A stretch of DNA of 9,141 nt from Chloroflexota bacterium (GTDB taxonomy: Bacteria; Chloroflexota; Dehalococcoidia; UBA3495). The stretch is taken from positions 29,734 to 38,874 of the forward strand of contig PBBR01000006.1 of the NCBI GenBank assembly GCA_002716645.1, given 5' to 3'. The stretch's first letter is position 1, and each line of letters opens with the position of its first letter. Shown here piece after piece: positions 1 to 5,076 of this stretch. The notes under the pieces were generated by a model that saw nothing but the letters and a program-made list of their open reading frames with translations, did no database searches and was not told the DNA's origin. A program made the translations under genes and the position numbers.

Positions 1-92
1 TCAACGCTTACAGATTCCCTGTGAATACCTAGTTTGTCGGTTACAGCGAAGATAGTATTCATGTCATCCATATTGATTATCTCGTCAGCCAT
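1..92 (-). CDS. Partial hypothetical protein, N-terminal 30 residues only
   Basis: An open frame starts at the ATG whose first base is 92 and runs off the left edge of the window without a stop. It begins MADEIINMDDMNTIF and continues to LGIHRESVSV. A good ribosome binding site, AAGAGGA on the minus strand (101-107), lies 8 bases before the ATG, which is the main support for a real gene. It starts 43 bp after the stop of the thioredoxin-like gene on the same strand, so the two probably share a transcript. The visible part is too short to assign to a family. It is acidic at the start and has no signal peptide or membrane segment. Later in-frame ATGs at residues 8 and 11 are possible starts, but none has a comparable binding site. 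Confidence 0.6.
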   Translation of the reverse strand, partial: MADEIINMDDMNTIFAVTDKLGIHRESVSV

Positions 93-135
93 ACTAGTTG
101 TCCTCTTACAGAAATTACGCGTTCTGATATTGATC

Positions 136-750
136 TTATACAGGCCATTCTGTTCCCCCTTCGGCAGGTCTTTTATCAGGAGCTAAATTAAGACCGGTGG
201 CGACAGTTTCTTGAAATTCTTTTAGAATTATTGAGCCCCATTCGTTCGCTTTCATAACGCGGTATGATGTGCGTTTCCCTCTGATCAAAGCTCGGTTTTC
301 TGAGTCTTCTGATGTTTGTTGATGTATGCTTTCGTTCATGGCATCTAACATGGGTATTAACCCTTTAGCTGTTTCAATAAATCGGGCTACTTCGTTAAAC
401 TCCGCATCTAATACTACGAATACAGGCACGGTATTAGCCCGATGTTCAGGGAGAAATTGGTTTGTTAAGTCGACTTCTTCGTCTCTATTGAAGATATAAG
501 GAGTTAAATTCGAGCTAGTGTCCGCTAGCTTGAGGATCGTCGGAGTCGTGGTGATAGCGTCTCCACACCATTCGGCATGGAATACTACAAGAGCTAAAGG
601 GCTCTCCAAATTGTCGAAATACGACAATACTTCGACGGGTACTGTCACAGCCTCATAGATGTCCTCTACGGGATTTTTGTTGACTTTAATGTTCGGAAAA
701 TATTGCTTGGTTGAGTAACCTTGAAGCGCTTTATCTTTAGTTAATAACAT
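136..750 (-). CDS. Thioredoxin-family protein with a CGDA (single-cysteine) active site
   Basis: This 204-residue protein resembles the cytoplasmic thioredoxin-fold group that carries a WCGD active site (the Thioredoxin_9 type). A beta strand (LALVVFHAEW, about 52-61) leads into W61-C62-G63-D64-A65, and the cis-proline loop is TVPVFVVLD around P109. The usual CXXC second cysteine is alanine here, so only one active-site thiol remains. A normal dithiol disulfide exchange is therefore unlikely, and a monothiol, peroxidase-like or binding role is possible. There is no signal peptide. The tail after about residue 145 is charged and extends beyond a bare thioredoxin fold. The ATG at 750 has GGAG six bases upstream (757-760). 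The gene diverges from the one at 891, and its downstream partner is the partial gene at the left edge. The substrate is unknown. Confidence 0.8.
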   Translation of the reverse strand: MLLTKDKALQGYSTKQYFPNIKVNKNPVEDIYEAVTVPVEVLSYFDNLESPLALVVFHAEWCGDAITTTPTILKLADTSSNLTPYIFNRDEEVDLTNQFLPEHRANTVPVFVVLDAEFNEVARFIETAKGLIPMLDAMNESIHQQTSEDSENRALIRGKRTSYRVMKANEWGSIILKEFQETVATGLNLAPDKRPAEGGTEWPV

Positions 751-806
751 ACAATACTCCGTCGTCTTGATTATGTGATATGCAGTGTATCAGTAATATC
801 TAGCCC

Positions 807-835
807 CTAATATTAGAGCAATGGTTTGTATACAA
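807..835. promoter_or_regulatory. Two 10-bp perfect palindromes in a divergent intergenic region
   Basis: CTAATATTAG (807-816) and TTGTATACAA (826-835) are each perfect 10-bp palindromes, with centres 19 bp apart. They sit between the divergent genes that start at 750 and 891. A looser dyad, TGATA-N7-TATCA (776-792), lies nearby. Such spacing, near two helical turns, is compatible with binding of dimeric regulators on one DNA face. No regulator gene is adjacent, and the two palindromes differ in sequence, so an operator role is inferred from position and symmetry only. Confidence 0.3.
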
Positions 836-850
836 GAAACGATATCTTAG

Positions 851-859
851 TGCTAGAAT
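851..859 (+). promoter_or_regulatory. Possible extended -10 promoter for the gene at 891
   Basis: TGCTAGAAT matches the extended -10 pattern TGnTATAAT with one mismatch in the hexamer (TAGAAT at 854-859). It would start transcription near 866, shortly before the ribosome binding site GGGGAG (877-882). No good -35 box lies at the right distance, which extended -10 promoters do not strictly require. The TTGTATACAA palindrome lies just upstream and could be an operator for it. Confidence 0.35.
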
Positions 860-890
860 AAAGCCTCAGCTATAGTGGGGAGCTAGCGCA

Positions 891-1313
891 TTGACAACTG
901 AGAGATCGGATCATTATCTGAAGTATGCTTTATTTTGTAAAGAGACTGAAGAGGATTCAAAAGACGAGTTATCTTTTAAGGGTGTGATCGATCTGGTAGA
1001 TATAGATCTACCAGACCACGCTCCAGATGGGGAATCCCAAGTGTTAATGAATTTGGATGTTAATTTGGCATTCTGTATTGCTGGAGCGGTGGCCGGACCA
1101 CACAGTCTACAGATCTCGATAAGGGCACCAGGTTTACCGCTAAATACTCCGCCTCCGGAAAACATAGATTGGGAACCCGGAATAATGTTCCAACGATGGA
1201 TAAAGACATTCAGAATACCGATACAGAGACTAGGACGACATGTTGCAGTCGTTGTATTTGACGGCACTCCAATCGGGGAAGCCAGTTTCATGGTCAGGTT
1301 CAGAGAGAACTAA
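891..1313 (+). CDS. Hypothetical protein resembling DUF6941 family
   Basis: This is a 140-residue soluble protein with no signal peptide or membrane helix. The layout is an N-terminal Y-x-x-F-C strand (about 12-16), a charged linker, then SFKGVIDLVDIDLPDHAPD (about 28-46), a hydrophobic centre (about 54-69), and a C-terminal beta-rich part (FRIPIQRLGRHVAVVVFDG, about 107-125) ending in GEASFMVRF. This order, with a conserved LSFKGVID-like motif after the first strand and a final strand on VFDGTPIGEA, recalls small DUF6941-type proteins of unknown function. The resemblance is from memory of the pattern and is not certain. The TTG start at 891 is supported by GGGGAG (877-882), eight bases upstream, and no better start lies nearby. 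A promoter and a hairpin separate it from the next gene, so it is probably transcribed on its own. Confidence 0.75.
   Translation: MTTERSDHYLKYALFCKETEEDSKDELSFKGVIDLVDIDLPDHAPDGESQVLMNLDVNLAFCIAGAVAGPHSLQISIRAPGLPLNTPPPENIDWEPGIMFQRWIKTFRIPIQRLGRHVAVVVFDGTPIGEASFMVRFREN
992..1015 (+). repeat. 10-bp perfect hairpin inside a coding region
   Basis: TCTGGTAGAT (992-1001) and ATCTACCAGA (1006-1015) are perfect reverse complements separated by the four bases ATAG. They lie inside the gene at 891-1313, over the codons for residues about 34-42 (the LVDIDLPDH segment). The protein repeats D-L-V-D and D-L-P-D there, so some symmetry may follow from codon choice. A stem of this length would fold in mRNA. 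Confidence 0.6.
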
Positions 1314-1329
1314 GCGTTTCTGCTGCGCG

Positions 1330-1359
1330 TTGACTCTATGACAATGACCTAATTATAAT
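1330..1359 (+). promoter_or_regulatory. Sigma-70-type promoter for the desulforedoxin-like gene
   Basis: TTGACT (1330-1335) and TATAAT (1354-1359) are separated by 18 bp. The -10 box is a perfect consensus and the -35 box differs from TTGACA in one base. Transcription would start near 1366, giving a leader of roughly 56 bases before the start at 1422. This is the clearest promoter in the window and shows that the gene at 1422 can be expressed independently of the gene upstream. Confidence 0.7.
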
Positions 1360-1369
1360 CAACGCTGCT

Positions 1370-1404
1370 ATATTGGAGATGCTGAAAATGCTTCTCCATA
1401 TTTT
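1370..1404 (+). terminator. Leader hairpin with T-tract, terminator or attenuator
   Basis: GGAGA (1375-1379) pairs with TCTCC (1393-1397). The outer ATAT segments (1370-1373 and 1398-1401) can extend the stem past one bulged T, and GC/GC inside extends it past a T-T mismatch. The run ATATTTT follows. It lies 57 bases after the stop of the gene at 891-1313, so it could end that transcript. It also lies just after the predicted start site of the 1330 promoter, so it would form in the leader of the gene at 1422 and could attenuate it. The weak AT outer stem keeps confidence modest. Confidence 0.45.
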
Positions 1405-1421
1405 AGGGCTAGGATAGGTTA

Positions 1422-1721
1422 GTGATGGTCAAGACAGGACAAAGATATGTCACTCCCGGTGGAGTTGAAATGGTTGTTACTAAGGGTGGGGATGGCACTC
1501 TGACTGACGGTGACATAGAGCTGAAAACAAAAGGTTCAGAATCAGAGTTTGCCGGAAGTGAGCCTGGTGCGGAAGCGGAAGAGGTAGCATTAGGTAAAAG
1601 ATTTACATCTGCCGATGGGGTAGTTTCAGTTTTAATTACGAAGGGTGGAAGTTGCAATTTACGATATGAGGGGACTCCAATGGAGTTGCAAGAACCAAGA
1701 AAACTTCCCTCTTCAGATTAG
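1422..1721 (+). CDS. Duplicated desulforedoxin-like protein lacking metal-ligand cysteines
   Basis: This 99-residue protein has two related units, at about residues 6-35 (GQRYVTPGGVEMVVTKGG) and 58-89 (GKRFTSADGVVSVLITKGG), joined by an acidic Glu/Ala/Gly/Ser linker. Both units follow the desulforedoxin-type plan G-x-x-Y-x-C-x-x-C-G, then a strand, G-x-G-x-L, then C-C-G-x-x-M. Here the CxxC positions are T-P-G and S-A-D-G, and the CC positions become D-G (one residue short) in unit 1 and Y82-E83 in unit 2. The remaining GTPMEL (84-89) still matches the family. The only cysteine is C78, which is not a ligand position. The fold is therefore probably kept but cannot bind iron in the usual way. 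The frame opens with GTG (1422) followed by ATG (1425), and AGGA at 1411-1414 suits either. It carries its own promoter (1330-1359) and terminator (1746-1783). The function is unknown. Confidence 0.8.
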   Translation: MMVKTGQRYVTPGGVEMVVTKGGDGTLTDGDIELKTKGSESEFAGSEPGAEAEEVALGKRFTSADGVVSVLITKGGSCNLRYEGTPMELQEPRKLPSSD

Positions 1722-1745
1722 CCTAATACGTTCCTTGTAATAACT

Positions 1746-1783
1746 GGGGCCGCTGGTAGAAATACTCGCGGCTTTTCATTTTT
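1746..1783 (+). terminator. Rho-independent terminator after the desulforedoxin-like gene
   Basis: GCCGC (1749-1753) pairs with GCGGC (1768-1772). GTA (1756-1758) pairs with TAC (1763-1765) around a GAAA loop after a small internal mismatch. The stem is followed directly by TTTTCATTTTT (1773-1783). It lies 25 bases after the stop at 1721 and before the HAD gene, so it should end the preceding transcript. Confidence 0.7.
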
Positions 1784-1819
1784 ATTGAATTCTAATATTT
1801 GAATGTTCACAATGAAGTC

Positions 1820-2494
1820 ATGTTAAGCATAGATACAATAATATTTGATTTTGATGGCGTCATAATCGATACGGAAACACCAGATTTTTTGACATGGCAG
1901 AAAACATTCCAGTCGTTTGGAGTGGATTTGGAAATGGAGTTGTGGCTTGATCATGTTGGTGGGAGGTCTTCTCAATTTGATGTGTTCAAGCATTTGCAGG
2001 ATTTAACAGGTTTAACGCTAAATGAATCGGAGATAAAACAGAGAAGGCGCCAGGAATACTTGGATCTAGTTGAATCATATCCTCTGATGCCTGGAGTATT
2101 GGATTATCTGGATATATGTAAGGTGAATGCATTGAAGGTGGGATTAGCTTCTAGTTCCCCTAGGGAGTGGGTTGAGGGCCACCTTTCACGAATGGGTATT
2201 CTAAAGTATTTCGACTGCGTACGATCAATTGATGATGTTATTAATGCTAAACCATACCCTGATCTTTATATATCTTGCATGGATGGCCTGTCATCTACCC
2301 CGAAGAATTCCATAGCTATCGAGGATTCTCTTAATGGAGTGACTGCTGCTAAAAAAGCACAAATGTGGTGTGTGGCAATTCCTAATTCTATTACTGCTCA
2401 TTTGTCTTTTGAAAAGGCTGACTTGGTCCTGGAGTCTCTTGACCAAGTCAAACTGATAGATTTAATAAAGGAACTACTACCAAATAGGCATTGA
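1820..2494 (+). CDS. HAD-superfamily hydrolase, beta-phosphoglucomutase-like
   Basis: This is a cytoplasmic HAD phosphatase or phosphomutase of the cap-C1 subfamily, of about 224 residues, a normal length. Counting from the ATG at 1820, motif I is IIFDFDGVIIDTE with nucleophile D10 and acid D12. The helical cap follows (about 20-90), then motif II with S111 in GLASSS, motif III with K144 in AKPYPDLY, and motif IV E168-D169 in IEDSLNG. All catalytic residues are intact. D-G-V-I-I-D-T-E and K-P-x-P-D-x-Y are typical of beta-phosphoglucomutase, phosphoglycolate phosphatase and related sugar-phosphate phosphatases, so the substrate cannot be chosen from sequence. An in-frame TTG at 1799 would add seven residues. 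The ATG is preferred because it gives the usual family N-terminus, but neither start has a strong ribosome binding site. The gene converges on the dehydrogenase with only 7 bp between stop codons. Confidence 0.88.
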   Translation: MLSIDTIIFDFDGVIIDTETPDFLTWQKTFQSFGVDLEMELWLDHVGGRSSQFDVFKHLQDLTGLTLNESEIKQRRRQEYLDLVESYPLMPGVLDYLDICKVNALKVGLASSSPREWVEGHLSRMGILKYFDCVRSIDDVINAKPYPDLYISCMDGLSSTPKNSIAIEDSLNGVTAAKKAQMWCVAIPNSITAHLSFEKADLVLESLDQVKLIDLIKELLPNRH

Positions 2495-2501
2495 CGTACG
2501 T

Positions 2502-3608
2502 TTACGGGACCAGCATAGCTCTCGTAACCTCCGTTTGCCTCTGGGCCCATTCTGAATGTGCAAAAGCTTCGTTAACATCGGCAAGCGGGTACTTGTGTGA
2601 TATGAGTTTTTCAAAAGGCAGTTTATGTTGGTTGCGGACCAGGTAGTCTAGTAATGTAGGCAGGAGAGAGGGCTTGTACATCCGAGACCCTAATATATTC
2701 TTTCCCGACAGAAGTTTTGAAGGATCAATCGACACCTCTCTACCTCTGACGATATCGCCAATTTCTACGAAAGATCCACCGTTGCTCAACATGTCGATGC
2801 CTTCCGCCATCAGTTCAGCTCTTCCTACTAGCTCCATTACTACATCAGCGCCACGCCCATCAGTTAATTCCCAAACGCGGCGAACTCTAGTCTCAGGAGT
2901 GTTAAATTCCTCAATATTTATCGTGTCATCGGCTCCGAATTCTTCTGCAAGCTGCAAACGATTCTCCAGTCTATCAAGAACGATTACTCTTGCAGCACCC
3001 ATCTCTTTGGCCATTGCTGTTGCGTGAAGGCCTAGGCCACCCGCTCCTTGTATGACAACATAGTCACCTTCGTTTAAGCTTGCTCTTTGTAATCCGGTTG
3101 TAACCGTTCCCATGGCGCAATTCACAGGCCCTAGTATTGCATCAGGTAGTTCATCTGGGACTCGGAAAAATGGATGTCTAGGCGGTAGATACAGAAAGTC
3201 TGCATAAGTGCCAGTGAAATAAGGCCATACTCCTGCAGTTGGATATTCCCTATTGGCGCACCAGTTCGTATTACCTTTAAGACAGAGATGACAACGATGG
3301 CAAGGAAACACGGCAGCGTAAACTATTCTATCGCCTTCTTTGATAGGAGTTCCCAACGTATCTGTCGATACGCCTTCCCCTAGAATTTCAACGACGCCCG
3401 TGCCTTCGTGTCCCATAACTCTTCCAGTGTTCGGAAGGGGCATGTATTGTTGTGTTTGGTCGCCCCTATATGTGTGAAGGTCCGATCCGCAGATGCCTGC
3501 CTGAGTCATCCGTAATATGACGGCGCCGGATTCAGGTTCTGGTACATCGTATTCTTCGATTTCAAAAGGCTTTCCATATTCTTTGACTACGACTATTCGA
3601 CCCTTCAT
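2502..3608 (-). CDS. Zinc-dependent medium-chain alcohol/polyol dehydrogenase
   Basis: This 368-residue enzyme belongs to the medium-chain dehydrogenase family (threonine/sorbitol dehydrogenase-like) and would oxidise an alcohol or polyol with a nicotinamide cofactor in the cytoplasm. The N-terminal GroES-like catalytic domain has C40 in GICGSDLHTYRGD, H67-E68 in GHEGTGVVE, and a likely third zinc ligand C164 in GPVNCAMG. The structural zinc site is C103, C106, C109 and C117 in CHRCHLC...WC. The Rossmann domain has the GAGGLG turn at 188-193 and ends its second strand on D212 (VIVLDRLENR), which favours NAD over NADP. Length and motifs are complete. The ATG at 3608 has AGGAG seven bases upstream (3616-3620). 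It diverges from rpiB and converges on the HAD phosphatase, so a shared role in sugar or polyol metabolism is possible but unproven. The substrate is unknown. Confidence 0.92.
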   Translation of the reverse strand: MKGRIVVVKEYGKPFEIEEYDVPEPESGAVILRMTQAGICGSDLHTYRGDQTQQYMPLPNTGRVMGHEGTGVVEILGEGVSTDTLGTPIKEGDRIVYAAVFPCHRCHLCLKGNTNWCANREYPTAGVWPYFTGTYADFLYLPPRHPFFRVPDELPDAILGPVNCAMGTVTTGLQRASLNEGDYVVIQGAGGLGLHATAMAKEMGAARVIVLDRLENRLQLAEEFGADDTINIEEFNTPETRVRRVWELTDGRGADVVMELVGRAELMAEGIDMLSNGGSFVEIGDIVRGREVSIDPSKLLSGKNILGSRMYKPSLLPTLLDYLVRNQHKLPFEKLISHKYPLADVNEAFAHSEWAQRQTEVTRAMLVP

Positions 3609-3648
3609 CAGTTTTCTCCTGTTAAATGTCTGTTACGTAAGTCTTGAT

Positions 3649-3657
3649 ATCCTAGCA
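3649..3657 (-). promoter_or_regulatory. Possible extended -10 promoter for the dehydrogenase
   Basis: On the minus strand TGCTAGGAT fits the extended -10 pattern TGnTATAAT with two mismatches in the hexamer. It would start transcription near 3642 and give a leader of about 34 bases to the ATG at 3608. It closely resembles the TGCTAGAAT element at 851-859. No convincing -35 box accompanies it. Confidence 0.3.
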
Positions 3658-3694
3658 TAGAAGTCCCCGCTAGGTGTATAACAGGACTTGTATA

Positions 3695-3724
3695 TTGGAC
3701 AGGTGGATATATTTATCCTAGATT
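3695..3724 (+). promoter_or_regulatory. Possible promoter and dyad upstream of rpiB
   Basis: TTGGAC (3695-3700) and TAGATT (3719-3724) are separated by 18 bp and could form a sigma-70-type promoter for the rpiB operon, although both boxes deviate from consensus. The spacer contains a perfect dyad, GGATA-TATT-TATCC (3705-3718), placed where a repressor could block polymerase. The leader to the TTG start would be about 55 bases. No other good promoter is visible in this 177-bp divergent gap. Confidence 0.3.
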
Positions 3725-3773
3725 ATCCGAATCATAAGGATTATTGCATAATGATTAGGCAGTACGGTTTATC

Positions 3774-3781
3774 AGGGGGAG
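3774..3781 (+). promoter_or_regulatory. Strong ribosome binding site fixing the TTG start of rpiB
   Basis: AGGGGGAG ends four bases before TTG at 3786. The next codons give KIAISSDHAGF, the normal RpiB N-terminus, so the TTG is the real start and the gene is complete. Confidence 0.75.
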
Positions 3782-3785
3782 CAAT

Positions 3786-4220
3786 TTGAAAATAGCGATT
3801 AGTTCGGACCATGCGGGCTTTTTATACAAAGGGAAGATAATCTCGTTTTTGCGAACTGAAGGCCATGCGGTTGAGGATATGGGGACGTATACTCCTGAAT
3901 CAGTAGATTATCCTGAGTGGATACGACCGGTAGCCGAGGCAGTGGCTGCAGGAGATTATGAAAGGGGAATTGTGCTAGGCGGCTCAGGGAATGGTGAGGC
4001 CATAGTAGCCAACAAAGTTAAAGGGGTACGTTGTACCCTTTGTTGGAATGTGCAGTCAGCTGAGTTTGCTCGTCAGCATAACGATGCGAATGTATTATCG
4101 CTGGGTGAGAGGCTAGTTCCTGAAGCGGACCTTTTGGCCATAGTAGAGACTTGGTTAAATACGGCGTTTGAAGGCGGGAGACATTTACGCCGAGTGCAAC
4201 AAATTGAGGGAGATCAATAA
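3786..4220 (+). CDS. rpiB: RpiB/LacA/LacB family sugar-phosphate isomerase, glutamate-base type
   Basis: This 144-residue protein is a complete RpiB/LacAB-family isomerase, which interconverts ribose 5-phosphate and ribulose 5-phosphate or related sugar phosphates in the cytoplasm. The N-terminus MKIAISSDHAGF carries D8 and H9 of the substrate site. The segment VLGGSGNGE (63-71) replaces the CGTG cysteine motif of the E. coli enzyme. As in the Mycobacterium tuberculosis enzyme, the catalytic base is then a glutamate, here E71, and not a cysteine. ANKVKGVRC (75-83) and HNDANVLSLGER follow the family, and GGRHLRRVQ near the C-terminus supplies the phosphate-binding arginines. The TTG start is fixed by a strong ribosome binding site. 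It is the first gene of a likely three-gene operon with the VLRF1-like factor (31 bp downstream) and mutS2. Relatives with this motif include tetrose and pentose phosphate isomerases, so the exact substrate is open. Confidence 0.92.
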   Translation: MKIAISSDHAGFLYKGKIISFLRTEGHAVEDMGTYTPESVDYPEWIRPVAEAVAAGDYERGIVLGGSGNGEAIVANKVKGVRCTLCWNVQSAEFARQHNDANVLSLGERLVPEADLLAIVETWLNTAFEGGRHLRRVQQIEGDQ

Positions 4221-4251
4221 TAACCCTTTGAAAGCTACCAGGGGATTCTAG

Positions 4252-5028
4252 ATGGCTTCTATAAAGGAATTATTAACGTCAGTAAAAGACGAGTCACCTG
4301 TATGGGTAGGCCGAACAAAACTTTTAGAGATGTTAACTCACATTGGAGAATCTAACACTTCTTCGTGTATGTATGTATGTCCTGGGGATCATTCTGACTG
4401 GATAGGGTCGGATCAAATCTGGAAACGTCGTTGGGACGTATTAGCAGCTCAAATAGGGGAAGAGGTGTTAAGTAATGACACTGGTATCTTATGTATTCAG
4501 TCTGGCGATGATGGGCTTGTGGTTGTCCCTCCATTTCCTGTTGCTCAAAATATAAAGTTTGATCATTTAAATTATGATGAATTATATAAATGCTTATCGT
4601 TAGATTATTTGGTGGGAGTAGTCTTGCTCAGATTGGGTAGGTTTTCAGTAGCTATTTTTAAAGGAACTGATCTCGTTGTATCAAAAACAGATAGCCGATT
4701 TGTAAAAGGAAGACATAAAAAAGGGGGCTCTTCTCAGCGCCGATTTGAGAGGACCAGAGAAGGGCAAAGCAGAAAGTTGTTTGATAAGGTTTGTGATACT
4801 GTTGGAAATATATTTGAACCGTATACTCGGACTTTGGATTATGTATTACTCGGCGGCGATTCGATTACTATCAACAACTTCTTAAAAGTATGTCCTAAGA
4901 TGGAATCTCTAAAATCCAAAATATTACCCAGGCGGCTGAATATTAGAGATCCTAAGAGAGATACACTAGAACATGTGGGAAATTTACTGTTGCAAAGCAG
5001 GCTTTATTTCGTTCGTTGGGATCAATAA
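4252..5028 (+). CDS. acVLRF1-like (Vms1-like) release factor / peptidyl-tRNA hydrolase
   Basis: This 258-residue cytoplasmic protein matches the bacterial VLRF1 (Vms1-like release factor) pattern, a relative of the eRF1 core. Yeast Vms1 and human ANKZF1 of this superfamily cleave peptidyl-tRNA on stalled, split ribosomes. The core beta strands LDYLVGVVLLRLGRFSVAIF (117-136) and VVSKTDSRFVKGRHKKGG (142-159) lead to GGSSQRRFERTREGQ (158-172). The conserved glutamine, likely Q162, is in the place of the GxxQ catalytic glutamine. A following helix and LDYVLLGGDS (195-204) end in the NIRDPKRDTLE segment (230-240), which parallels the DPRR motif I recall for actinobacterial acVLRF1. A basic surface around 152-175 suits RNA contact. 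The N-terminal 110 residues are less conserved. The ATG has AGGGGA six bases upstream (4240-4245). It sits directly before mutS2. Activity on ribosomes is inferred, and recognition is by motif memory, not alignment. Confidence 0.8.
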   Translation: MASIKELLTSVKDESPVWVGRTKLLEMLTHIGESNTSSCMYVCPGDHSDWIGSDQIWKRRWDVLAAQIGEEVLSNDTGILCIQSGDDGLVVVPPFPVAQNIKFDHLNYDELYKCLSLDYLVGVVLLRLGRFSVAIFKGTDLVVSKTDSRFVKGRHKKGGSSQRRFERTREGQSRKLFDKVCDTVGNIFEPYTRTLDYVLLGGDSITINNFLKVCPKMESLKSKILPRRLNIRDPKRDTLEHVGNLLLQSRLYFVRWDQ

Positions 5029-5043
5029 TACAATTATTGTTAT

Positions 5044-5076
5044 GAAGGATTCTTGGATAAAGTGACTCGGGCATGA
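5044..5076 (+). promoter_or_regulatory. Possible short leader frame overlapping the mutS2 start
   Basis: The ATG of mutS2 (5073) has no ribosome binding site at normal distance. The only good one, GAAGGA (5044-5049), lies 23 bases upstream. A frame starting at TTG 5053 or GTG 5062 ends in TGA at 5074-5076, overlapping the start as ATGA. Ribosomes ending there could restart on mutS2. The start-to-binding-site spacings (3 or 12 bases) are not ideal, so this is tentative. Confidence 0.25.

Noticed and set aside
914..1291. Minus-strand open frame opposite the gene at 891
   Set aside because: It is an antisense shadow. The plus frame has a ribosome binding site and a coherent protein pattern, and the antisense protein resembles nothing.
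1799..1819. TTG start adding seven residues to the HAD protein
   Set aside because: No ribosome binding site precedes it, and the added residues come before a normal family N-terminus. The ATG at 1820 is preferred, though not proven.
4367..4380. Short GTAT tandem repeat (3.5 copies) in the VLRF1-like gene, possible slippage site
   Set aside because: Too few copies to suggest phase variation, and the reading frame is intact across it.
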